64,000 bases of DNA from Noviherbaspirillum cavernae (GTDB lineage: Bacteria > Pseudomonadota > Gammaproteobacteria > Burkholderiales > Burkholderiaceae_D), in the NCBI RefSeq assembly GCF_003590875.1, contig NZ_QYUN01000003.1, positions 1 through 64,000 of the forward strand, given 5' to 3'. This document shows, one piece after another, positions 26,695-33,727 of the stretch. The notes below the pieces were generated by a model. The model made no database searches. It worked only from the letters and a program-made list of their open reading frames with translations, and was not told where the DNA came from. How positions within the stretch are numbered: the stretch's first letter is position 1; every line of letters begins with the position of its first letter. Position numbers and translations under genes: made by a program.

Positions 26695-27621
26695 ATGACG
26701 CGCTTCGACCTCAATTTGCTGCCCGTGGCATTGGCGATCTATGAAGAGAAAAGCGTCAGCGGCGCGGGGAAGCGACTGGGCATGAGCCAGCCGGCGACCA
26801 GCGCGGCGCTCAACCGGCTGCGGCAGGCATTCGGCGATCAATTGTTTGTGCGCACCGCCAACGGCATGGAGCCGACGCCGCGCGCCATGACCCTGATCAA
26901 TCCGGCAAGGGAAATCCTCGCGCGGGTCGAGGACGATGTGCTGCAGGGTGAGGCCTTCGATCCGGCGACGACGAAGGCGGTCTTTTCCTTTGCGCTGTCG
27001 GACATCGGCGAGATGGTGTTCCTGCCTAAGCTGCTGGAGCGCATCCAGCGCGAAGCACCGCATGCCACCGTCGCGTCGGTGACCTTGCCGGTGCAGGAAA
27101 TCGCCGCCGCCATCGAGGCTGGACGCGTGGATCTCGCGATCGGCTACTTCCCCGACTTTCAGAAGAACAATTTCTTCCAGCAGCGCCTGTTCTCGCACGC
27201 GTTCACCTGCCTGCTGCGCAGGAACCACAAGATTCGCGGCAACCAGCTCACCATGCAGCAGTTCCTGAATCTGGGACACGCCGTGATCAGGGCCGAGGGT
27301 CGCAGCCAGGAAGTGTTCGAACGCTATCTGGAGAAGAAAAAGATAGAACGCCGCGTCGTGCTGTCGACACCGCACTTCATGTCGATCCCCTTCATCATCG
27401 GCACCAGCGACCTGGTGGCGACGGTGCCGTACGCGGTCGGTATCTCGTTTGCGGAGTTCGCAGGCATCAAGCTGGTGAAGCCGCCGCTGGAAATTCCGAG
27501 ATTCGATCTGAAGCAGCACTGGCACCGCAAGTACCACGAGGATGCGAAGAACAGGTGGCTGCGCTCGATCGTCGCAGACCTGTTCCACAACGATGCGCGC
27601 TGGCCGGGGAAGGCGGCCTGA
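26695..27621 (+). CDS. LysR family transcriptional regulator
   Basis: The 308-residue protein has an N-terminal winged helix-turn-helix (FDLNLLPVALAIYEEKSVSGAGKRLGMSQPATSAALNRLRQ) and a periplasmic-binding-like effector domain. The FDLNLL start and GMEPTPRA motif are typical of the NodD/PcaQ-like branch. It is transcribed away from the Liv-type binding protein and the reductase-oxygenase genes and most likely activates them in response to the aromatic substrate. Confidence 0.93.
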   Translation: MTRFDLNLLPVALAIYEEKSVSGAGKRLGMSQPATSAALNRLRQAFGDQLFVRTANGMEPTPRAMTLINPAREILARVEDDVLQGEAFDPATTKAVFSFALSDIGEMVFLPKLLERIQREAPHATVASVTLPVQEIAAAIEAGRVDLAIGYFPDFQKNNFFQQRLFSHAFTCLLRRNHKIRGNQLTMQQFLNLGHAVIRAEGRSQEVFERYLEKKKIERRVVLSTPHFMSIPFIIGTSDLVATVPYAVGISFAEFAGIKLVKPPLEIPRFDLKQHWHRKYHEDAKNRWLRSIVADLFHNDARWPGKAA

Positions 27622-27636
27622 TCGGGACGCTCGACG

Positions 27637-27715
27637 CATGCAAAGCGCGTCGATGCGCTGCCGGACGTGCCGACCTTCGCGCAAGCCGGCGTCGCTGTCG
27701 CGTCATTCATGTCAA
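27637..27715 (+). pseudogene. Remnant of Bug/TctC solute-binding protein
   Basis: A short frame reads AKRVDALPDVPTFAQAGVAV. LPDVPTFAEAG is the most conserved motif of Bug-family periplasmic binding proteins of tripartite tricarboxylate transporters, abundant in Burkholderiales. Nothing before or after it is conserved, so only a scrap of the gene survives. Confidence 0.5.
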
Positions 27716-27830
27716 CCGGATTGCGACATTCCTGATCACGCGGCAGCGCAGCGGATGCGAATCCGGATGATGGGCATCGTGCCCGGACTGGCGACCGAAT
27801 CGCCGGGGTTGCCTGCTCGTCGAACCAGCG

Positions 27831-28229
27831 CTACTTCTTCGCGTACTCGAACTTCGGCATTGCCTTGATGGCGTCCTTGGTCGCGCCGGCAAGCACGAAC
27901 CTGCCGCCATCCTGCTTGAACTGGCCGATCGGGATCGCCACGTCATGCCGACCGATGCCGACGAATCCACCGGCGCCGACGATCGCATAAGAGATCGCCT
28001 TGTCCGGCGCGACGATGACATCGTCGATGGTGCCGACCTTGTCCTTGTTTTCGTTGTATACCGTTTGACCTAGTATCTGCTTCTTCGCGCTCCAGCCCTC
28101 CTTGACGCTCACCAATTCCGTTACGCTCACGCCAAGCGTGGTCGAGCCTGCAACCTGGGCGGATGCATGTCCGGAGATTGCAAGCGCCGCGAAGATTGCG
28201 GGCAGGGTCATGATCACTTTGTTTTTCAT
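27831..28229 (-). CDS. PRC-barrel domain protein, exported
   Basis: The 132-residue protein has a signal peptide (MKNKVIMTLPAIFAALAISGHASAQ) and a PRC-barrel fold: KKQILGQTVYNENKDKVGTIDDVIV, then AISYAIVGAGGFVGIGRHDVAIP. Exported PRC-barrel proteins are common in Burkholderiales, and their role is unclear (envelope stress and surface attachment have been proposed). The start is supported by AAGGAGA. The DUF1269 gene lies 34 bases upstream on the same strand, suggesting an operon. Confidence 0.88.
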   Translation of the reverse strand: MKNKVIMTLPAIFAALAISGHASAQVAGSTTLGVSVTELVSVKEGWSAKKQILGQTVYNENKDKVGTIDDVIVAPDKAISYAIVGAGGFVGIGRHDVAIPIGQFKQDGGRFVLAGATKDAIKAMPKFEYAKK

Positions 28230-28263
28230 TGCTGTTTCTCCTTGGTCGGATAAATGACGCGAT

Positions 28264-29064
28264 TCAAATCGCCGCCGCTTCCTTGACGAGCTTCCATGCC
28301 TTGCTCAACTTGTCGACGCGCGAATCGTAGTCGATGCGCATCTCGGCAAGGCGTTCTTCGAGGCGCGCCTTTGCCTCGTCCTGCACCTTCGTTTCCTGTT
28401 CCTCGATCAATTTGACTTTCGCCTCGCCTTCACGCTTGATGGCGGCGATCTTCTCATTCAGCCGATCGCGCCGTGCCTTCATCCTGTCTTGCGCGGCATG
28501 GATCTTCTTCTCGATCCTGGTTTTGGCTTCGCCGACGGACTGGGTGTGCTCGGCTTTCAATCTGGTGATCTCCGCCTTGTCCGCAGCGATTCCATGTTCG
28601 ATCTGCGCATCGACGAAGGCACCGCGCGCCTGCCGGAACACCATGCCGCCAAGGGCATCCATGCGCGTATCCAGCGGGGTGATCCAGTCCTCTTCAACCT
28701 CCGCAACGATGGCCGTCTTGCCGGGAGAGAGATGCTGTGAAACTTCATTCAGGAAATCCGCGTCGACACCGGCCTGCGCCAGATCGTAGAGGGAGCCTGC
28801 CATGGTTCCGGTCACTGCGCCGGCGGCGATCCCCACCGGACCGCCGAGCAAGCCGATGAGGCTTCCTGTGGCCAATCCGAAAACAGTGCCGGTCACGCCT
28901 TGATCGGAGGCTTGCTTGATGGCGATCACGCCTTGTTTGTCCTTGGCGATGACGGCTGCCGAGTAGAGCGACAGGCTGCCTTCGGCGTGAAGTTCCTTGA
29001 GTGCCTTGATTCCTTCGTAAGCCTTTTTCTCATCATCGAACGCGACTACAAGCATCTTGTCCAT
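28264..29064 (-). CDS. DUF1269 membrane protein with long coiled-coil tail
   Basis: The 266-residue protein begins MDKMLVVAFDDEKKAYEGIKAL, has a Gly-rich hydrophobic hairpin (GVTGTVFGLATGSLIGLLGG with AAGAVTGTMAGSLYDL) and ends with a long charged coiled coil from about residue 155. The first ~150 residues match DUF1269. AAAGGAG precedes this ATG, whereas the longer frame from 29166 has no support. The coiled coil suggests oligomerisation or a membrane-cortex role; otherwise the function is unknown. Confidence 0.85.
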   Translation of the reverse strand: MDKMLVVAFDDEKKAYEGIKALKELHAEGSLSLYSAAVIAKDKQGVIAIKQASDQGVTGTVFGLATGSLIGLLGGPVGIAAGAVTGTMAGSLYDLAQAGVDADFLNEVSQHLSPGKTAIVAEVEEDWITPLDTRMDALGGMVFRQARGAFVDAQIEHGIAADKAEITRLKAEHTQSVGEAKTRIEKKIHAAQDRMKARRDRLNEKIAAIKREGEAKVKLIEEQETKVQDEAKARLEERLAEMRIDYDSRVDKLSKAWKLVKEAAAI

Positions 29065-29331
29065 TGGTAGCTCCTTTGTGTTGTCACGGAATGAATCGCG
29101 GTATGTGAATGCTGCGAATTCTTCGCCAGCGGAGATGAAAAACTCGTGACGTTCGACATTGCTCATATTTCAAGGTTCCCGCACGTGCGGAGAGTGAGTG
29201 TGTCGTGTCGGCACATGAAGGCAGCCTTGCTTCGTGTCCATGCATGGCAAGATGCTTTGACGCACACGTTCGCATCGCATGCGCTTGCGACGATGCGGAT
29301 GACGCGCACAACGCACGCACAATGCAATCAA

Positions 29332-29402
29332 ACTGCGCTGCGCGTCGCCATACTGTTTCACAACGACGCGTGCTGGTTTGGCCAGGTTCCGGATCGGGTT
29401 GT
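29332..29402 (+). pseudogene. Stray copy of LysR C-terminus
   Basis: The frame reads RVAILFHNDACWFGQVPDR, which mirrors the end of the LysR regulator at 27.6 kb (IVADLFHNDARWPGKAA) and is close at base level. No other part of a regulator gene is present. It suggests a decayed second regulator or a partial duplication enclosing the PRC-barrel and DUF1269 genes. Confidence 0.4.
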
Positions 29403-29442
29403 TAGCGTGGGTACGCAGTGTCCACGCGTTCGACATGCTTCG

Positions 29443-29871
29443 TCATGCCTGTCGTCGCGTGATGCGAAAGACCCATCTTGTGCCAACAAAGGCGACGCCA
29501 CATCCGATGCAGACGACAATGTAGCCCGGTTCTCTGCAGTATCCAAGCGACTCGACAAATCGCGCCACATGATTGCTCCTGTATGACCGGCTCGAAAGGA
29601 AAGTGTCGCAGGAAGCGGAAGACACTGCGCTTGTGCCAAGCATGGCGATAAAGACGCCTGCCGAAAAAAACAGCAAGGCAGTACCAAGCTCCTTGCCGTT
29701 TGAATCGATGACCATCTCTTCGAAGTAAGACGCATGCCATATCAATGCCAGTCCGACCAGTGCCACATCGACCGCGATCAGAGCGGGAATATGGATGGGG
29801 GAATTGCCAAGGATGATCAAGTTGAGTGCTGCGCCGAACAGCACAAGAAGCGCGAGGAAAAACCACTTCAT
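29443..29871 (-). CDS. Hypothetical inner-membrane protein (142 aa)
   Basis: Four hydrophobic segments are evident (MKWFFLALLVLFGAALNLII, IPALIAVDVALVGLALIWH, GTALLFFSAGVFIAMLG and YIVVCIGCGVAFVGT) with short polar loops. No family is recognised. The ATG is the first Met of the hydrophobic frame, without a strong ribosome binding site. It stands alone between non-coding stretches. Confidence 0.6.
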   Translation of the reverse strand: MKWFFLALLVLFGAALNLIILGNSPIHIPALIAVDVALVGLALIWHASYFEEMVIDSNGKELGTALLFFSAGVFIAMLGTSAVSSASCDTFLSSRSYRSNHVARFVESLGYCREPGYIVVCIGCGVAFVGTRWVFRITRRQA

Positions 29872-30207
29872 TCAGTCATCTCCATCTTTGGGCTTCAAGG
29901 CAGAAGGTTCATATGCAAGTGCAGTTCTTCGGTTTGCACGGAGGTCGGTGATTCAGCCGAGGATGGTCATGCGATTGCTGTCTTGAATTCGGACTGGTGA
30001 TCAACAGCGGCGCGAGATGTCATGACTCGGCATCGCCAACGCCGGGAATTGTAATTCGGGAAGATGTGGACTCTGACAATGATTGCCGACGGCGTGGCAT
30101 GCCGCCCATGATTGATGGAGCGCAACACCCTGCATTGGCAGCGGCGTCCGACTCCGAAAAGCCGCTACAGTGGAGCAACGGTCATCAAGGGCCGCTCAGG
30201 GGGAGCC

Positions 30208-30393
30208 ATGAAACATTGTTTTGTCTTTTTCATTCTCGCGGCATGTCTCGCCGGATGCGCAACCGAGCCATCCGAATGGTTTGGAATTTCGTCCACCAAA
30301 CGCGAAGGCAAGAGCGCCAACTATCGGGACGCGCCATATTCCACTCAGCCGCAGACAAGCAGAGCGGGTGAAGCGGCGCGATCCGCCCGGTGA
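30208..30393 (+). CDS. Small lipoprotein (61 aa)
   Basis: The product MKHCFVFFILAACLAGCATEP is a type II signal peptide with lipobox LAGC, followed by about 44 polar residues rich in Ser, Arg and Gln. AGGGGGAG lies five bases before the ATG, an unusually strong site, so the longer upstream frame is dismissed. No family is recognised. Confidence 0.65.
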   Translation: MKHCFVFFILAACLAGCATEPSEWFGISSTKREGKSANYRDAPYSTQPQTSRAGEAARSAR

Positions 30394-30615
30394 GTTCGCC
30401 CGATGCGCTGTACGTGCGCTGTACTAGGTGATCGCGGTTCGCACGCAGCCGCGACGTCGAGGAAATTGTTTGAGCTGCATCAATGTCGGCGCGTTCACAT
30501 GACATTTGACAGACGCAATTTCGCCTAACCTCAAATTGGGACAATGTGGCCCGTGCGTTGGCACAGAACAACAATCCTCATGCGGCGTGCGGGCTCTATC
30601 AAAAGGAGAACAACA

Positions 30616-31068
30616 ATGCGAATACTGAAGAAAAATGCGCGTGCGCCGCTGGCGATTGCGGTCGCGGTTGCAACCTTGCTGGGCACGGCTTGCTCCTCGA
30701 CGTACACGCCTGCCTGGGCCGGAAAGATGATGGGCTACGATCTGACCGGCAGCGCGGAAGTGCCTCCGGTATCGACCAAGGCGACCGGCAAGAGCACCAT
30801 CAAGGTCGGCGACGACAGAGCTGTCACCGGCGGGATCACCATCGAGGGCATGACCGCGACAGCGGCCCATATCCATCAAGGTGCGAAAGGCGCGAACGGC
30901 CCCGTCGTCATTCCGCTGACCAAGAGCTCGGACAATGCGTTCACCGTTCCGGCCAACACCAAAATGACGGATGCGCAATATGCGGCGTTCAAGGCGGGCA
31001 ACCTCTACATCAATGTGCATAGCGCGGCCAATCCGAATGGCGAAATCCGCATGCAGATGAAGCCGTGA
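30616..31068 (+). CDS. CHRD domain lipoprotein
   Basis: The 150-residue protein has a basic signal peptide with LLGTAC lipobox and a CHRD domain: YDLTGSAEVPPVSTKATG, ITIEGMTATAAHIHQGAKGANGPVVIPL and YINVHSAANPNGEIRMQ, the last being the signature of this family. CHRD domains were defined from chordin; in bacteria they are exported proteins of unknown function. AAGGAG supports the start. A hairpin at 31166-31199 could end the transcript. Confidence 0.88.
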   Translation: MRILKKNARAPLAIAVAVATLLGTACSSTYTPAWAGKMMGYDLTGSAEVPPVSTKATGKSTIKVGDDRAVTGGITIEGMTATAAHIHQGAKGANGPVVIPLTKSSDNAFTVPANTKMTDAQYAAFKAGNLYINVHSAANPNGEIRMQMKP

Positions 31069-31165
31069 TCGGCCTGTGATCTGCCTGTGATTGGCCTCAT
31101 TGCAAACGAAGGCCCTCGCGCGGTGATGCGTGCCGCATTCGCTTTCTGCACGATTCGCGACGGCG

Positions 31166-31199
31166 GCTTGTCATTCCGGCTTGCGCCGGAATGACAAGC
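31166..31199. terminator. Perfect 15-bp hairpin between convergent genes
   Basis: GCTTGTCATTCCGGC and GCCGGAATGACAAGC pair perfectly with a four-base loop (TTGC). It lies between the CHRD gene (plus) and the radical SAM gene (minus), which end toward each other, so it could serve both. The core GTCATTCCGGC is also a common dispersed repeat in proteobacteria. Confidence 0.55.
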
Positions 31200-31226
31200 G
31201 GATGCTTATGAAGCTTGCAGGCCTCG

Positions 31227-32375
31227 CTAAAACAGCGTCAGTTGTCCGTCTGCATTCTCGCTGCCAGTCGGCGGTGCATCCGGCCGTCGAAAGCGCGACG
31301 CATCGAGCATCCTGAAGTTGCGCGAGCGCTCGCCCAGGCCGAGCCTGTCGGCGGCTTTTGCAAAGCGCTGCCGGATCAGATCGGCCCATACCCCCTCGCC
31401 GCGCATGCGCTTGCCAAAAGTCGCGTCGTAATCCTTGCCGCCGCGCATGCCTCGTATCCGGTTCATCACGCGCTGCGCGCGATCGGGAAAATGCGCCTGC
31501 AGCCATTGCTGAAACAGCGGACTCACTTCCCATGGCAGGCGCAGCACGATATAGCCGGCATTGACGGCGCCTGCTTCCACCGCCGCCTCCAGCACGCGTT
31601 CGAGGTCGGGTTCGGTGACGAAGGGAATGACCGGCGCGATGCTGACGCTGACCGGAATGCCGGCCTCGGTCAGGGTGCGGATCGTGCGCAGCCGGCGCGC
31701 CGGTGCCGCCGCGCGCGGCTCCAGCGTGCGGGCGATTTCCGGATCGAGCGTGGTGATGGTGACCGCCGCCGCTGCCTGCCGTCTGGCCGCCATCGGTGCC
31801 AGCAGATCGATGTCGCGCTCGATCAGCGCGGACTTGGTGATCAAGGCCACCGGATGCTCGCATTCGTGCAGCACCTCCAGCACGCGGCGCGTCAGCCGCA
31901 GTTCGCGCTCGCATGGCTGATAGGCGTCGGTGATGATGCCCAGCGCAATCGGCTCCGGCACATAGGACGGCTTCGCCAGTTCCTGCCGCAGCAGTTGCGG
32001 GGCATTGACCTTGGCAAAAATCCGGCTCTCGAAATCCAGCCCCGGCGACAGGCCGAGATAGCTGTGCGTGGGCCGCGCGAAGCAGTAGATGCAGCCATGC
32101 TCGCAACCGCGATAGGGATTGAGTGACACGCCGAACGGGAGGTCGGGCGAGGCGTTGCGGCTCAGAATGCTCTTCGCGTGTTCTTCCGTGATGTGCGTCT
32201 TCCATGCCGCTGTCGATCCGCCATCCGCGTCATCGCCGACGGGCCAGCCGTCGTCGAATTCCTCGCGCGTCTGCACTTCGTAGCGCCCTTGCAAGTTGCT
32301 CACCGCGCCGCGTCCTTTGCGCGCTTGCAAGGGCTGTGGCCGCAACTCCATGCGGTAATCTTGTTCATCTGACAT
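31227..32375 (-). CDS. PA0069-family radical SAM protein (SplB-like)
   Basis: The 382-residue protein contains the radical SAM cluster motif CEHGCIYC (C-x3-C-x2-C) in SLNPYRGCEHGCIYCFARPTH, followed by GIITDAYQPCE and the TKSALIERDIDLL and VSIAPVIP strands of the TIM-barrel. It belongs to the group related to spore photoproduct lyase, usually labelled PA0069 family, whose substrate is unknown but for which DNA repair has been suspected. The ATG at 32375 lies only 11 bases from a LexA-type box, so induction by DNA damage is likely. It is divergent from the gene at 32436, which shares the box. Confidence 0.9.
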   Translation of the reverse strand: MSDEQDYRMELRPQPLQARKGRGAVSNLQGRYEVQTREEFDDGWPVGDDADGGSTAAWKTHITEEHAKSILSRNASPDLPFGVSLNPYRGCEHGCIYCFARPTHSYLGLSPGLDFESRIFAKVNAPQLLRQELAKPSYVPEPIALGIITDAYQPCERELRLTRRVLEVLHECEHPVALITKSALIERDIDLLAPMAARRQAAAAVTITTLDPEIARTLEPRAAAPARRLRTIRTLTEAGIPVSVSIAPVIPFVTEPDLERVLEAAVEAGAVNAGYIVLRLPWEVSPLFQQWLQAHFPDRAQRVMNRIRGMRGGKDYDATFGKRMRGEGVWADLIRQRFAKAADRLGLGERSRNFRMLDASRFRRPDAPPTGSENADGQLTLF

Positions 32376-32386
32376 GGCGCACCAAA

Positions 32387-32406
32387 TACTGTATATAAAC
32401 ACAGTA
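32387..32406. promoter_or_regulatory. LexA (SOS) box shared by divergent genes
   Basis: TACTGTATATAAACACAGTA has CTGT-N8-ACAG with flanking TA on both sides and an AT-rich centre, the canonical LexA operator. It lies 11 bases from the radical SAM start (minus strand) and 29 bases from the GTG of the gene at 32436 (plus strand), so one LexA dimer could repress both. Confidence 0.8.
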
Positions 32407-32435
32407 ATAGTAGTGCGGCTCCAAGGGAGATTCAA

Positions 32436-33086
32436 GTGAAGATTCCGGCGCAAGGAACAATTGCGCCGTCGCCGTCACTCATGTGTGTCAGCTGGATCGG
32501 CCGCAAGGCGATTCCACTGGCGGATTCGATCTTCAACCAGACACGATTGCTGAACACCATGTGGAATAACGACGCGCCATATCCCGATTTGTCATCGCTT
32601 GCCGGCATCGAGACACCGCCTCCTGCCAGCCTGCCGCAGCGCCTGAAGCAAAGCTTCAAGCTCGCATTCCATGTGAGCAATGTCGGCCTGATCAGCGTTA
32701 CCGTGCCGCCGCGCAATCGCGACGCCAATTTCCCTGGCGGCGTGAGCGATTATCACATCCTGTCCGCGCTGGCCTGCTTCCTGTCGCCGGACTACGTTGT
32801 CCAGATGGGACGCAATGCGCACGGATGGACTTTCACCGCGTCGCCGTTCCGCCATGGCCTGCCGCCGGTGGAAATCCAGACGGATCGCGCATACACGCTG
32901 CGCAGTTGCGTGGTGGGTGATAACGATCATGCCGGTCATGCCGGTCATGCCGATCATGCCGGTCATGCCGGTCATGCCGATCATGCCGATCATGCGTATA
33001 CCGCCGCCGCCTTTTTTCAGCGCAGTGACGCGTCATGCACCACTGCGGAAAGTTCGCTGTCGTGCGCGGTGCCGGAGCCGGCCTGA
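32436..33086 (+). CDS. Hypothetical protein with (Asp/Gly-His-Ala)8 repeat
   Basis: The 216-residue protein starts at GTG with AAGGGAGA upstream. The N-terminal ~160 residues look like a folded domain (LMCVSWIGRKAIPLADSIFNQ, FHVSNVGLISVTVPPRNRD, YHILSALACFLSPDYVVQMG); residues 164-187 are eight D/G-H-A tripeptides, and the tail is Ser/Cys-rich. No signal peptide and no recognised family. A LexA-type box 29 bases upstream implies SOS control together with the divergent radical SAM gene. The His-rich repeat could bind metal or act as a flexible linker. Confidence 0.7.
   Translation: MKIPAQGTIAPSPSLMCVSWIGRKAIPLADSIFNQTRLLNTMWNNDAPYPDLSSLAGIETPPPASLPQRLKQSFKLAFHVSNVGLISVTVPPRNRDANFPGGVSDYHILSALACFLSPDYVVQMGRNAHGWTFTASPFRHGLPPVEIQTDRAYTLRSCVVGDNDHAGHAGHADHAGHAGHADHADHAYTAAAFFQRSDASCTTAESSLSCAVPEPA
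32925..32996 (+). repeat. Eight 9-bp tandem repeats in hypothetical gene
   Basis: Units alternate GATCATGCC and GGTCATGCC in the order A-B-B-A-B-B-A-A (the last ends in G), giving D/G-H-A tripeptides. The A-B-B block is itself repeated, so expansion of a 27-bp unit is likely. It is the second in-frame 9-bp His repeat in this window. Confidence 0.95.
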
Positions 33087-33150
33087 GGATCATTTCAGTA
33101 CTGGCCGCGAAAGCGTGAAGCCGTCTTTTGAAATTTTTTCATATCGATCC

Positions 33151-33179
33151 TTGACTTTCAAAAAGTCGTTGCCTATATT
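33151..33179 (+). promoter_or_regulatory. Strong sigma-70 promoter
   Basis: TTGACT and TATATT are separated by exactly 17 bases, close to the consensus TTGACA-N17-TATAAT. No coding region follows; instead an intrinsic terminator ends about 100 bases downstream. Confidence 0.65.
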
Positions 33180-33186
33180 CATAACC

Positions 33187-33289
33187 AAGAGTTACAGCAC
33201 CGACATTCAATACAAATCGCCAGCGTTGCCGATTTTGTATTAGGCAAAAAAGCCCGAACGAATTCATATTCGTCCGGGCTTTTTTTTGC
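33187..33289 (+). ncRNA. Candidate trans-acting small RNA (~100 nt)
   Basis: Transcription from the promoter at 33151-33179 would begin near 33187 and stop at the terminator ending about 33289. The RNA would hold a first hairpin (ATACAAATCG with CGATTTTGTAT, 33210-33240, one bulge) and the terminator hairpin with a run of eight U residues, the layout of Hfq-binding sRNAs. No ORF with a ribosome binding site lies inside. No known sRNA family is recognised. Confidence 0.55.
33246..33289 (+). terminator. Intrinsic terminator
   Basis: AAAAAAGCCCG and CGGGCTTTTTTTT flank an inner ACGAA/TTCGT stem, giving a long GC stem with a single mismatch and an eight-T tail. It is the strongest intrinsic terminator in the window and would stop transcripts rightward before the amide operon. 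Confidence 0.85.
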
Positions 33290-33510
33290 TTTGTCAAAAC
33301 GCAGTCACCGCCGACCACGGCCACGACTGAACAAGTGCAGTCGCTCTCTGCAGTGCTGCGTAGTTCCATGAAGTGCCACATAGCTGTCTGTCGCCCCGCT
33401 CACCCGGGGAAGGGGAAGTTTTTTTCTGAAAAAAGCTGGTCACGGTCCGGCGGGGAAAGCAGCACGGGCATGTTCCGCCAAACCTGAAGATGTTGCGTCG
33501 CAAGTCTTTG

Positions 33511-33700
33511 GAGCGTCTAACAAAATGATTCTGAAAGTGTTGCCCTTGCAGGGCGCATCTGCGCTTGCAAGCGCAGACCGTTTCGCAGGCGGACGGCATG
33601 CCGTCCGAAATCCCTGCTACACCCGCCTTGCCGTACAGGTCGTACTGTCTGCGGCGGCGCGTCTACTCAGAACCGCTTCGCTTCATTTTGTTAGACGCTC
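33511..33700. mobile_element. MITE-like element with 18-bp terminal inverted repeats
   Basis: GAGCGTCTAACAAAATGA at 33511-33528 and its exact reverse complement at 33683-33700 bound a 190-bp non-coding segment. Inside are two perfect palindromes, TCTGCGCTTGCAAGCGCAGA (33558-33577) and CGGACGGCATGCCGTCCG (33590-33607). This is the architecture of a miniature inverted-repeat element. It stops 27 bases before the binding-protein ATG, so it forms the operon's leader and could influence expression. Confidence 0.65.
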
Positions 33701-33727
33701 TTACCTTAAAACCTTGAAGAGGATGAC

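Noticed and set aside
32925..32996. Short regular repeats considered as a CRISPR array
   Set aside because: Units are 9 bp without spacers and lie within a reading frame; the array at 8571-8660 is rejected for the same reason.
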